This document shows, one piece after another, positions 35,271-43,431 of a DNA stretch of 64,000 nucleotides (positions are counted from its first letter, which is position 1; each line of letters opens with the position of its first letter). The position numbers and the translations under genes are program-made. The stretch comes from JAKQIM01 sp029557965 (GTDB taxonomy: Bacteria; Chloroflexota; Anaerolineae; Anaerolineales; UBA4823), in contig DAOQUL010000016.1 of assembly GCA_035341015.1 (NCBI GenBank), positions 1 to 64,000 of the forward strand, in the 5' to 3' direction. The notes beneath the pieces were generated by a model. That model worked only from the letters and a program-made list of their open reading frames with translations, was not told the origin of the DNA and did not search any database.

Positions 35271-36725
35271 TTACTCGGTTGTCACTTCGACGAGCAGTGT
35301 TTCGGGGTCGTAGGTAAAGGTCACATTGCTGTCAGCAGCCAGGCTGAGGGCATAGTTGGGGCCATCCTGAGCGCCGTCAGAACCGTAGTTGACGGTCCAA
35401 TCGCCGTTCAAGGCCACCTTGAACTCGTAATCGCCCGCAGGCAGTTGAACGGTGAGGCGGTAGAGGCCATCCTCGTCCAGGGTCATGGCAGTTGCCTGGC
35501 AAGCAGGATCCCATTGAGCGCCGCAGCCGGCCAAATCCTGGTAACTGCCGGGCAGGTTGACCATGCCGGCCAATGCACCCACGATCAGGGCGCGTACCTG
35601 CTCAGCGGCATCTGTCATTGATTCTTCAGGGGTCAGGTCGCCGGTCAAAGCCAGGGCGATACCGTTGTTCCAGGCGCTCCACACCGAGCCCATCTCAGGG
35701 ATATTGGGCATGGGGATGGCGTTCACGCCAGCCTGGCCCATAGCCGCCAGGTCGGGGTCATCGGTATTTTCTAAGACAGAGGTGAATGCCGAAGGGCGGT
35801 GGCCGGTGTCATAGATCTGCTGCATGAACTCTTCGGTGGCCACATACTCCGTCAAGAAAGCCTGTGCCAGGAGGATGTTTTCGCTGAAGGCATTGACCAT
35901 GAAGCCCTGCACGCCAAGGAACGGGGCGCCGTCATCGGGGAAGGCAGGCGCCACAGCATAGGGCACGCCCGAAGCACGGATGCGATCCAAAGCCCATGGG
36001 CCAGCCATCAAGAAGGGCATCTGCCCGGTCTCAAACAACTGGTGCCCGGTTTCGTAATCGGTGGTGTTGGGCATCAANNNNNNNNNNNNNNNNNNNNNNN
36101 NNNNNNNNNNNNNNNNNNNNNNNNNNNNNNNNNNNNNNNNNNNNNNNNNNNNNNNNNNNNNNNNNNNNNNNNNNNNNTACGGCACGCCGTAAAGTTGGCC
36201 ATCGGTATAGGTGAAAGCATCCAATGCCGATTGAACAAACTCACCTTCTTTGTCGCCCAGGTCGATCGGGGTTACCAGGCCGCTCTCAACCAGAGCGCCC
36301 AGCCAGTCATGGACACCGATGAAGATATCGGGGCCCTCGCCAGCGGGGGCGGCGGTGATCATGGGCGTGCGGATATCCTGAACAACGCCCAGGTCTTCAA
36401 CGATCAGTTCAACATTGTACTTGGCAAGGAAGTCTTCCGCGAAGGCCTGTAAAATGGGGGCGCGGGTGTCATCTGCCCAGATCGTCAGGGTAGCCGCAGG
36501 CGCCGCAGGCGCATCGGTCGGAGCGGGTGCTTCGGTGGGGGCATCGGTGGGCTCCGCCACAGGGGCATCCGTAGGCTCTGCCACCACGGGTGCTGCGGTG
36601 GGCTCGACCACCACGGGCACATCGGTAGGGGCAGCAGTTGCCGCAGGTGCACAGCCAGTTAACAAGATGCTGAACACCAGGACAAGTGAGAGGACAGTCA
36701 AGATGGGTTTCCGTACAGCTTTCAT
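35271..36725 (-). CDS. Sugar-binding lipoprotein (CUT1) fused to X25-like module (gap inside)
   Basis: A lipobox (LLTGC, C25) and a long Ala/Pro/Thr linker precede a MalE-type solute-binding domain starting LTIWADDTRAPILQAFAEDF. It continues after the gap with FETGQMPFLMAGPWALDRIR and AFLTEYVATEEF. Residues near the C-terminus (last ~95) are a separate module: GCGAQWDPACQATAMTLDED, LPAGDYEFKVALNGDW, TVNYGSDGAQDGPNY. This matches the X25 modules linked to pullulanases and amylases. About 100 binding-domain residues are hidden by the gap at 36078-36177. It captures oligosaccharides outside the membrane. AAGGAG precedes ATG 36725. Confidence 0.9.
   Translation of the reverse strand: MKAVRKPILTVLSLVLVFSILLTGCAPAATAAPTDVPVVVEPTAAPVVAEPTDAPVAEPTDAPTEAPAPTDAPAAPAATLTIWADDTRAPILQAFAEDFLAKYNVELIVEDLGVVQDIRTPMITAAPAGEGPDIFIGVHDWLGALVESGLVTPIDLGDKEGEFVQSALDAFTYTDGQLYGVPXXXXXXXXXXXXXXXXXXXXXXXXXXXXXXXXXXLMPNTTDYETGHQLFETGQMPFLMAGPWALDRIRASGVPYAVAPAFPDDGAPFLGVQGFMVNAFSENILLAQAFLTEYVATEEFMQQIYDTGHRPSAFTSVLENTDDPDLAAMGQAGVNAIPMPNIPEMGSVWSAWNNGIALALTGDLTPEESMTDAAEQVRALIVGALAGMVNLPGSYQDLAGCGAQWDPACQATAMTLDEDGLYRLTVQLPAGDYEFKVALNGDWTVNYGSDGAQDGPNYALSLAADSNVTFTYDPETLLVEVTTE
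36078..36177. other. Scaffold gap (100 N)
   Basis: Exactly 100 N inside the binding-protein gene. Comparison with the MalE fold suggests about 300 bases are really missing. Confidence 0.99.
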
Positions 36726-36774
36726 GAAATCTTCTCCTTTTTTTCCTTTTGTGAGTATGGAACGAGAACGATCG

Positions 36775-36792
36775 ATTGTGAACGTTCACAAT
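36775..36792. promoter_or_regulatory. LacI-family operator, perfect 18-bp palindrome (operon side)
   Basis: ATTGTGAACGTTCACAAT is a perfect palindrome with the central CG typical of LacI/GalR operators. It begins one base after the -10 box of the galactan operon promoter, covering the transcription start, so a bound repressor would block initiation or clearance. Confidence 0.85.
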
Positions 36793-36793
36793 T

Positions 36794-36822
36794 AAGATAG
36801 CATAAGTTTTCCAAAAAGTCAA
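36794..36822 (-). promoter_or_regulatory. Promoter of the galactan operon
   Basis: On the minus strand, TTGACT (36817-36822) and TATCTT (36794-36799) are separated by 17 bases. The predicted start lies within the adjoining operator, about 60 bases upstream of the binding-protein ATG. Confidence 0.8.
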
Positions 36823-36883
36823 TAGTCTGCTCACAGAACAGGCGAAAAAGCCCCTTTTTGGCCCGTTTTAAGGGTTGTATCGG

Positions 36884-36913
36884 TTGCATTTTAAGCGCAA
36901 TTTATGGTATATT
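36884..36913 (+). promoter_or_regulatory. Promoter of the LacI-family regulator
   Basis: TTGCAT (36884-36889) and TATATT (36908-36913) are spaced by 18 bases, directly upstream of the second operator. The predicted start lies within that operator. Confidence 0.65.
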
Positions 36914-36914
36914 C

Positions 36915-36932
36915 ATTGTGAACGGTCACGAA
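36915..36932. promoter_or_regulatory. LacI-family operator, imperfect copy (regulator side)
   Basis: ATTGTGAACGGTCACGAA matches the left half of the first operator exactly and the right half at six of nine positions. It lies one base after the regulator's -10 box, implying autoregulation. Centres of the two operators are 140 bases apart, compatible with looping. Confidence 0.75.
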
Positions 36933-36958
36933 GATCGGCTGTCAACTGAGGAATGATC

Positions 36959-37987
36959 ATGAGTACTGAAAGCACACCCCAAAAAACCACCATGCTCGAT
37001 GTGGCCAAGGCATGCGGCATCTCTTACCAGACCGTATCGCGGGTGATCAACAACAGCCCCAATGTCTCGGCTAAAACCCGCCGCCAGGTGTTAAAGGCCA
37101 TCCAGTCCCTGGGTTACCACCCTAACCAACTGGCCCGCAGCCTGAAAACCCGCCGCTCATCGATCTTGGAAGTCATCACCTTTGGCGTTGAAACCTACAT
37201 CCCGCGCGAGCTGATCGTTGCCATGGGGCGCGCCGCCATTGCACACGGTTACAGCCTGATGTTCACCGATATTCCCCAAGATGACCCGGCCGAAGAAATG
37301 CGCCTGTACGCACACCTGAACAGCGGCTTGTGCGAAGCGGCCATTTTAACCGCGCCGGTTGAGAGTAAGCTGTACGAGAAGATCTCCTCTGCCCCTCCGC
37401 TCTTGCCCATGATCCAGATCCGCAACCAGCGCGGCGCCACCACCCCCTCGGTGATGATCGATCAATACTATGGCAGCCAGCTTGCCACGCAGCACCTGCT
37501 GGATTTGGGACACCGCCAGGTCGCCGAGATCAGCGGGCCGCGCAGCTATCACGAGGCGCACACACGCCATACTGCTTTTCTGGATACCTTGCAAGCGCAT
37601 GACCTGGCCCCTGCTGGCATGGTTGAGGCCGCCGAGTGGATGCCGCAAGATGGTTACCAGGCCGCCAGGCAGCTCCTAGACAGCGGTGCGCCCTTCACCG
37701 GCCTGATCATCTCCAACGATTACCTGGCCCTGGGGGCGATGCTGGCGCTGAACGAGCGCGGGCTGCATGTACCCGAAGACGTATCCATCGTCGGCTTCGA
37801 TGACACCCCCGAGTCAGCTTATTACATGCCCCCCCTGACCACCATCAAGCAAGATTACGAGGCCCTGGGCAACCAGAGCATCCAATACCTGGTCGAATTG
37901 ATCAAGCACCCAGAGACCCCCGCCCACCAGCGCGTGCTCATGCCCCAACTCATCGTCAGGCAAAGCACCCGAGCTGCAACCCCCTAA
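36959..37987 (+). CDS. LacI/GalR-family repressor of the galactan operon (GanR-like)
   Basis: A 342-residue regulator. The N-terminal helix-turn-helix TMLDVAKACGISYQTVSRVI with hinge NQLARSLKTRRS is followed by a periplasmic-binding-protein-like sensor domain (GLIISNDYLALGAMLALNER and VSIVGFDDTPESAYYMPPLT are standard segments). ATG at 36959 is preferred over ATG 36953 because GAGG lies 6 bases upstream. It is divergent from the galactan operon and flanked by two matching operators, so it most likely represses the operon and itself until a galactan-derived sugar binds. The inducer is not known. Confidence 0.93.
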   Translation: MSTESTPQKTTMLDVAKACGISYQTVSRVINNSPNVSAKTRRQVLKAIQSLGYHPNQLARSLKTRRSSILEVITFGVETYIPRELIVAMGRAAIAHGYSLMFTDIPQDDPAEEMRLYAHLNSGLCEAAILTAPVESKLYEKISSAPPLLPMIQIRNQRGATTPSVMIDQYYGSQLATQHLLDLGHRQVAEISGPRSYHEAHTRHTAFLDTLQAHDLAPAGMVEAAEWMPQDGYQAARQLLDSGAPFTGLIISNDYLALGAMLALNERGLHVPEDVSIVGFDDTPESAYYMPPLTTIKQDYEALGNQSIQYLVELIKHPETPAHQRVLMPQLIVRQSTRAATP

Positions 37988-38119
37988 ACGTGGGCCGCTG
38001 CGCCAGATTGACCGGCGCGCTTCGTCCAAACCTATGCTACAATGAAAATACGACACAGGCTTATGCTGCTCTGAAGGGCGGGTAAGCCGTTTTGACTGCT
38101 AGATATAAGGGAGGTTGTG

Positions 38120-39040
38120 ATGGGATCAACAACTGATAACCAATCCTCTCGGTTGTTAACTGGGGCCCGGCAAACCATGATGTCGTGGTCCAAAGTGGTC
38201 GAATCATACGAGAATATCCCCGAGATCTTCAAAAGCGCATTTGAGATGGAACTGGGAGCAGAAGGCACATTCCCATACACCGTCTTCGCACCAGCCATCG
38301 CCGCCTTCGGCACCAAGACAACCGAGAAGCTGCTCTGCGAGGCCAATGACACGATCTATGTCTGGGAAAACGCCGGCGGCAAGGTCTCTTTGAGCGCCTA
38401 TCCACTGGAGACGATCACCGATCTTGAAGTGGGATCTATCCTCTTATTCTCTTGGATCACCATCGGCGGGCTGACCAAAGCAGGAACAGCCGCTGCATCC
38501 ACGATTGAATACAATACGACCAGCAGGCGGTACTATGCTCACTTCATCAACTTGCTAAGACCCCCACCCATAAAAACAGATGCGCGCCAGCAGAGTGCAG
38601 AGTGGGCCAAGTTCGATCATGTAGGCGCAGAAAACTACAAGTTCATGAACTACGCCCACAAGAGCCTGGCGGAGGGTGAAAAAGTCTCCCACACCCTGTG
38701 GCAGCCCAAGATCACAAAACCCATCGTCAAGCTGGGATGGCATACATTTCAGCGCACCCTGGCATTGACCCACCTGCTCATCTTGACCGACAAAGAACTG
38801 ATCTTGATCCAAGATGATGCGCGCAGCGCCGAGAAACGCGGCGAGCGCGACGGCGGGAAATGGCGTTATATTGCTTTGGAGCATATTCAATCCGTCTCAT
38901 TGCAGGAGCAAGCCGAAGATCTATTGACCCTATCGCTCACACTGACCCCAGGCGGGCGGCAGGTAGACAGCATCTTCGCAGCGTCGCAAAAGCCAGAAAT
39001 CGCTCAACTGCAAGAGAAACTCAAAAAATTGATCGGCTAA
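38120..39040 (+). CDS. Hypothetical protein with PH/GRAM-like domains
   Basis: A 306-residue soluble protein, ATG 38120 behind GGGAGG. Two beta-rich modules are visible. One is at about 75-145 (TIYVWENAGGKVSLSAYPLE, then a hydrophobic ILLFSWITIGGL). A C-terminal one at about 220-300 (LTHLLILTDKELILIQDD, WRYIALEHIQSVSLQ) has the strand pattern and closing helix of bacterial PH domains. No enzyme motif is seen. It may sense membranes or act as a scaffold. An LD-carboxypeptidase gene follows after 76 bases. Confidence 0.6.
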   Translation: MGSTTDNQSSRLLTGARQTMMSWSKVVESYENIPEIFKSAFEMELGAEGTFPYTVFAPAIAAFGTKTTEKLLCEANDTIYVWENAGGKVSLSAYPLETITDLEVGSILLFSWITIGGLTKAGTAAASTIEYNTTSRRYYAHFINLLRPPPIKTDARQQSAEWAKFDHVGAENYKFMNYAHKSLAEGEKVSHTLWQPKITKPIVKLGWHTFQRTLALTHLLILTDKELILIQDDARSAEKRGERDGGKWRYIALEHIQSVSLQEQAEDLLTLSLTLTPGGRQVDSIFAASQKPEIAQLQEKLKKLIG

Positions 39041-39116
39041 AAGTATCCAACTGGTATCTTGATCAGAGCCGGGCAGATATTATTGCCATCACAGCCCACA
39101 CAACAGGCAATCCAAG

Positions 39117-40160
39117 ATGATCAAACCACGCAAGCTTCAACCAGGCGACAAGGTGGCAACGGTTTCCCTATCCTGGGGAGGCCCGGGCGCTGTTCCCCAC
39201 CGCTACGAGATTGGTAAAAAGCAGCTTCAGGACGCCCTGGGATTGGTGGTGGTGGAGATGCCGCATACACTGAAAGATCCCGACTGGCTGCACCACCATC
39301 CCCAGGCGCGGGCAGAAGATTTGATGGCCGCATTCGCCGATCTGTCCATCAAAGGCATCATCTCCACCATCGGCGGCGACGATTCGATCCGCCTGCTGCC
39401 CTACCTGGACCTGGATATCATCCGTACCAACCCCAAGGTGTTGATGGGGTCTTCAGATACCACCATCAGCCACCTGGCTTGTTTCAAGGCCGGGCTGGTC
39501 ACATTCTATGGCCCTTCGATCATGGCTGGCTTCGGCGAAAATGGAGGCCCGTTCCCTTACATGATTGAGGCGGTGCGCAAGACCCTTTTCTCTGCTGAGG
39601 CGGTGGGAGACATTGCCCCGAATACCGACGGCTGGACAGTGGAACGCCTAGCCTGGTCTAACCCGGCCAACCAGACGCAAAAACGGAAACGGAATCCATC
39701 CACGGGCTGGCGGTTTCTCCAGGGGCAAGGGGTGCGGCAAGGCCATTTGCTGGGCGGCTGTTTTGAGGTGCTCGATTGGCTGCGCGGCACGGAATTCTGG
39801 CCTGAGGCAAATGCCTGGCAAGATGCGATCCTGTTTCTAGAAACCTCTGAGGATGCCCCCACGCCTGAGATGGTCAAGTATGGGCTGCGCACCTACACCG
39901 CCCTGGGAATCCTGCCCCGCTTGTCAGGGATCATCTTCGGCCGCCCGGGGGGAGAAGTTCCCATCGAAAAGTTTGTCGAGTACGACAAAGTACTCCTCCA
40001 GGTAGTGGCAGATGAGGCCGGGTTGACCGACCTGCCATTGGTGACCGGGATGGATTTTGGGCACACCGAACCCGGGTTTGTTCTCCCTTACGGCGTTCAG
40101 GCCGAGATAGACTGTGAGCGGCACAGCTTTGGGATCATAGAAAATGCCGTGATTGACTGA
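39117..40160 (+). CDS. S66-family LD-carboxypeptidase (MccF/LdcA-like)
   Basis: A 347-residue serine peptidase. The nucleophile is S113 in the elbow LMGSSDTTISHL. Further segments are ISTIGGDDSIRLLPYLD, a Glu-bearing ILFLETSEDAP and a C-terminal MDFGHTEPGFVLPYG holding the catalytic His. Family members trim the L,D-peptide bond of murein tetrapeptides during recycling or cleave microcin C-type antibiotics. The sequence lacks a signal peptide, so it is cytoplasmic. It has no clear ribosome-binding site. Confidence 0.9.
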   Translation: MIKPRKLQPGDKVATVSLSWGGPGAVPHRYEIGKKQLQDALGLVVVEMPHTLKDPDWLHHHPQARAEDLMAAFADLSIKGIISTIGGDDSIRLLPYLDLDIIRTNPKVLMGSSDTTISHLACFKAGLVTFYGPSIMAGFGENGGPFPYMIEAVRKTLFSAEAVGDIAPNTDGWTVERLAWSNPANQTQKRKRNPSTGWRFLQGQGVRQGHLLGGCFEVLDWLRGTEFWPEANAWQDAILFLETSEDAPTPEMVKYGLRTYTALGILPRLSGIIFGRPGGEVPIEKFVEYDKVLLQVVADEAGLTDLPLVTGMDFGHTEPGFVLPYGVQAEIDCERHSFGIIENAVID

Positions 40161-40210
40161 ACTCCCGACAGCCTATTGGCACGATTTCCCCCGCTTCAAA
40201 CCCGGCATGC

Positions 40211-40216
40211 TATAAT
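40211..40216 (+). promoter_or_regulatory. -10 box for flavodiiron gene
   Basis: TATAAT, 55 bases before the TTG start. The -35 is weak. CAGGAG at 40258-40263 is the ribosome-binding site. Confidence 0.45.
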
Positions 40217-40271
40217 CGATATCGCCCCCCGCCAAATACGCCGGGGAATTTGATGCTCAGGAGAAACCAAT

Positions 40272-41444
40272 TTGAAATCCAGATCCATCACCCCCTCTGT
40301 AGATTGGGTCGGCGCGGTAGATTGGGAACGCGGCTTATTTGATGCCCTCATCCCCTTGCCCGACCGCACCAGTTACAATGCCTACCTGATCCGAGGCAGC
40401 GAAAAAACAGCCCTGATCGATGCCGTTGACCCGGCTCTGCTCAACGTGCTGATGACGCGCCTGGAAGGGGTGGAAAAGATCGACTATATCATCTCGCTGC
40501 ATGCCGAGCAAGATCACTCGGGCGGGCTGCCTGCTGTGATGGAGAAGTACCCATCGGCCCAGCTCTTGGCCAGCCCCAAGGGCAAAGAAACCCTTGCAAC
40601 CCACCTGCCCATCCCGGCCGACCGCATCCAGGCCTTGCAAGATGGCGAAACCCTCTCGCTGGGCGACAAGACACTGCGCTTCATTCATATCCCCTGGGTA
40701 CACTGGCCCGACACGATGGCCGCTTACCTGGTGGAAGAAAAAGTGCTTTTCACCACCGATTTCTTTGGCTCTCACCTGGCCACATCCGAGCTGTTTGCCT
40801 CGTCGAATGAAAAGCGCGTTTACGATGCAGCCAAGCGCTATTACGCAGAGATCATGATGCCCCTGCGCAACATGGCACAGAAAAACCTGGATAAACTGGC
40901 CGGTATCGAAACAGCCTTCATCGCCCCCAGCCACGGGCCGGTCTACGACCGCCCGGCTTTGATCACCGATGCCTACCGCGACTGGCTCTCGGGGCCGTAC
41001 CGCAACGTGGTGCTCATGCCATTCATATCCATGCACGGCAGCACCCTCAAAATGGTGGCTTACCTGAGCGAGAGCCTGGCCGAACGCGGTGTGGCGGTCG
41101 AAGCCTTTGACCTGACAACGTCAGACATCGGGCGCATCGCCGAGACCCTGGTGGATGCCCCCACCCTGGTGGTTGGCACCCCCACGGTTCTGGGCGGCCC
41201 TCACCCCGGCGTGATCGGCGCCGCGTACCTGGTGAATATGCTCAAGCCGCGCATCCAATACATCTCGGTCATCGGATCGTTTGGCTGGGGAGGCAAGGCA
41301 GTCGATACCCTGGCTGGAATGCTCGAGAACCTGAAGGCCGAACTCCTGCCGCCGGTATTGTGCAAAGGTCTGCCAAACGACGAAGATTTCCGTGCTCTGG
41401 ATGTGCTGGCAGATGCCATTGCGGAGAAGCACAAAACCCTCTAG
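40272..41444 (+). CDS. Flavodiiron protein (A-type flavoprotein, FprA-like)
   Basis: A 390-residue protein. The N-terminal metallo-beta-lactamase-like domain carries the diiron ligands in SLHAEQDHSGG (H77, E79, D81, H82), then WVHWPDTMAAYL, FTTDFFGSH and APSHGPVYDRP. The C-terminal flavodoxin domain (about 245-385) binds FMN (ISMHGSTLKMVAYLSESLAE). It reduces O2 to water or NO to N2O in anaerobes, taking electrons from rubredoxin or similar. The start is TTG at 40272, supported by CAGGAG at 9 bases. The next gene follows after 19 bases. Confidence 0.94.
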   Translation: MKSRSITPSVDWVGAVDWERGLFDALIPLPDRTSYNAYLIRGSEKTALIDAVDPALLNVLMTRLEGVEKIDYIISLHAEQDHSGGLPAVMEKYPSAQLLASPKGKETLATHLPIPADRIQALQDGETLSLGDKTLRFIHIPWVHWPDTMAAYLVEEKVLFTTDFFGSHLATSELFASSNEKRVYDAAKRYYAEIMMPLRNMAQKNLDKLAGIETAFIAPSHGPVYDRPALITDAYRDWLSGPYRNVVLMPFISMHGSTLKMVAYLSESLAERGVAVEAFDLTTSDIGRIAETLVDAPTLVVGTPTVLGGPHPGVIGAAYLVNMLKPRIQYISVIGSFGWGGKAVDTLAGMLENLKAELLPPVLCKGLPNDEDFRALDVLADAIAEKHKTL

Positions 41445-41463
41445 CCTACCAGGAAACCCGTCT

Positions 41464-42468
41464 ATGCCTTTACAATACGAGCGTGCAGTACCCAACCCTA
41501 AAGAACTCTTTCTGCGCGATCCGGCAGCCGAAATTGCTGTCTGGCACGGGCAGGAGGTATTACGCCTGAGCGGTCAAGGGGCAAGCCTGGCACTCATCCC
41601 TGAGTTGTGCCTCTCACAAGGTAAAATCGAGGTAGATATCGAAGCTGAGGGGGCCGCCTACGCGGGGATCGCTTTTCGTGCGCTCGATACGTACAATTAC
41701 GAACTGGCTTATATCCAGCCGCACACCAGCGGATGCTGGGATGCCCTACAGTACGACCCGGTCTTTCATGGCTCAAACACCTGGCAGGTCTATTATGGGG
41801 CAGGCGCACAACAGATGGCGCAGGTGCCCCCGCAAACCTGGATCCGCTTGAAGGTTGAATTCAAGGAACAGCAGGCCCTCGTTCAGGCCGGGGAACAGCC
41901 GCCTTTACTGGTCAGCCGCCTGGCTCATCCTCACCAGAGCGGGTTGGTGGGTATATGGACTTACCTGCCAGCACATTTTGCCAACTTGCGCGTGTGGGAT
42001 GACCTGCCAGATTGGGCCCATCTTAACTTTCCAGCCCTGCCAGGAGAGAACACTTGCGGGCTGTTGGATGCATGGTTCTTAGATGGCTTTGGCAAGGTGA
42101 ACTGTGAGCCCGGCGGGATACTTAATCTCAACCGCTATCTGCCGGTGACGGTGAAAGAAGTGCGCCTGATCCGGCAGATCGAGATGCTGGAAAACGGCAG
42201 TTTGACTCTTGACCTGGGCTTTAGCGATGAGCTTAATTTGCAGATGGATGACCAGGTCATTTTCACAGGCCAAAACATTTTTCACGTCAGCCCCAATTGG
42301 GCCGAACGAGGATATGTAAGCCCAGACCATCACATTTCCCTTCCCCTCTCGCGCGGAATACATACCATCACCGCAACATTAAAGGCCACAGAGTCTTTTG
42401 GATTCGGAATACTATTAAGGATCACAGGCGGTCAATACCGGCTCTTGCCGGCGCATCTTGTTGAGTGA
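41464..42468 (+). CDS. Hypothetical protein with concanavalin-like N-terminal domain
   Basis: A 334-residue protein without signal peptide. Residues about 20-185 form a beta-sandwich pattern typical of DUF1080/LamG-like sugar-binding folds: LSQGKIEVDIEAEGAAYAGI, FRALDTYNYELAYIQPHTS, then WIRLKVEFKEQQALVQAGEQ and GLVGIWTYLPAHFANLRVWD. The remaining ~150 residues are a second beta-rich domain (LNRYLPVTVKEVRLIRQIEM). It could bind or process carbohydrate, though no catalytic residues are evident. It lies 31 bases before the gene for a secreted CBM9-like protein on the same strand. Confidence 0.6.
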   Translation: MPLQYERAVPNPKELFLRDPAAEIAVWHGQEVLRLSGQGASLALIPELCLSQGKIEVDIEAEGAAYAGIAFRALDTYNYELAYIQPHTSGCWDALQYDPVFHGSNTWQVYYGAGAQQMAQVPPQTWIRLKVEFKEQQALVQAGEQPPLLVSRLAHPHQSGLVGIWTYLPAHFANLRVWDDLPDWAHLNFPALPGENTCGLLDAWFLDGFGKVNCEPGGILNLNRYLPVTVKEVRLIRQIEMLENGSLTLDLGFSDELNLQMDDQVIFTGQNIFHVSPNWAERGYVSPDHHISLPLSRGIHTITATLKATESFGFGILLRITGGQYRLLPAHLVE

Positions 42469-42498
42469 GAACTGAAATTCAAAATGATGGAGGAAGAT

Positions 42499-43284
42499 AT
42501 GAATACCCAATTCATGCCAGGCCCATCCATCACGCTCACAACACGCATTCTGTTGGTCATCACAGCGCTCATAGCGCTCCTGTTCACCATCCAGCCGACC
42601 CCGGCCTCAAGCTCCACATCTGCCGGCGATGCATTTGGCCCGGCCTGCGGCATGGCAACGATCGACGGCAGGGTTGACATACCAGAGTGGCACGGCGCTT
42701 CAAGCGAGACTTTCCAAATGATCACCGTCAGCACAGCAGACCCGCTCACTGCTACCCTGTACGTGATGAACAGCGGCAGCTACCTATATCTAGGGATCAC
42801 GATCAACGATGATGAGTTCAGCGAACAGGGAAAATGGCTGCCAGGCGGCGACACCTTCCGCATCGACTTTGATAATGACCACAGCGGCTCTCTGTTTGCC
42901 CTGTGGGATGATGTGCTGGGAGTCTCTGCCGGTTGGCCCTACTTTGAAGACTCGCATATCGTCACGACATCCTCCGCTTCTTCCGATGCAGATATTAAGT
43001 ACGGAGGAAGGCCCAACGGCGATGGAGCGTCAAGCCGAGTGGGGAGATTGAATCATTACGAATTGAAGCATCCCTTATGCAGCGGGGACGAACTGGATTT
43101 TTGCCTCCACCCAGGCGACCTGGTGGGGTTCAGGCTAGAATACCTGGATGGAGAAGGGCCCGATGTTTTTAACGGCTCCCACTTCTTCCCAGATAGAGAA
43201 GATACATCGATCGCGGATATTGTGATCGCGCCATGCAGCAACATCAGCGACAATTATGTCCTCCTGCCTTTCATCAACAGGTGA
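42499..43284 (+). CDS. Secreted CBM9/DOMON-like protein
   Basis: A 261-residue exported protein, ATG 42499 behind GGAGGA. A signal peptide (RILLVITALIALLFTIQPTP) precedes a domain starting MATIDGRVDIPEWHGAS, with strands LYVMNSGSYLYLGITINDDE and a Asp-rich FRIDFDNDHSGS, typical of the CBM9/DOMON carbohydrate- or heme-binding fold. Asp-rich loops may bind calcium. The C-terminus ends NYVLLPFINR, resembling the end of the large secreted repeat protein (FIPIVFKQPTP). Likely surface-associated sugar binding; this is inferred. Confidence 0.7.
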   Translation: MNTQFMPGPSITLTTRILLVITALIALLFTIQPTPASSSTSAGDAFGPACGMATIDGRVDIPEWHGASSETFQMITVSTADPLTATLYVMNSGSYLYLGITINDDEFSEQGKWLPGGDTFRIDFDNDHSGSLFALWDDVLGVSAGWPYFEDSHIVTTSSASSDADIKYGGRPNGDGASSRVGRLNHYELKHPLCSGDELDFCLHPGDLVGFRLEYLDGEGPDVFNGSHFFPDREDTSIADIVIAPCSNISDNYVLLPFINR

Positions 43285-43431
43285 GATGTTCAGAAAACCA
43301 GAGTCATGGCCTTCAAATGATTGCGCACCACCTTTTGCAGCATGGCATTCGTCCTGCAGAAAAACTGTGAATCGCGATATGATTGGGATGTTCACAAACA
43401 GATCACACACCACTTTATTGAGGAGATTGAG

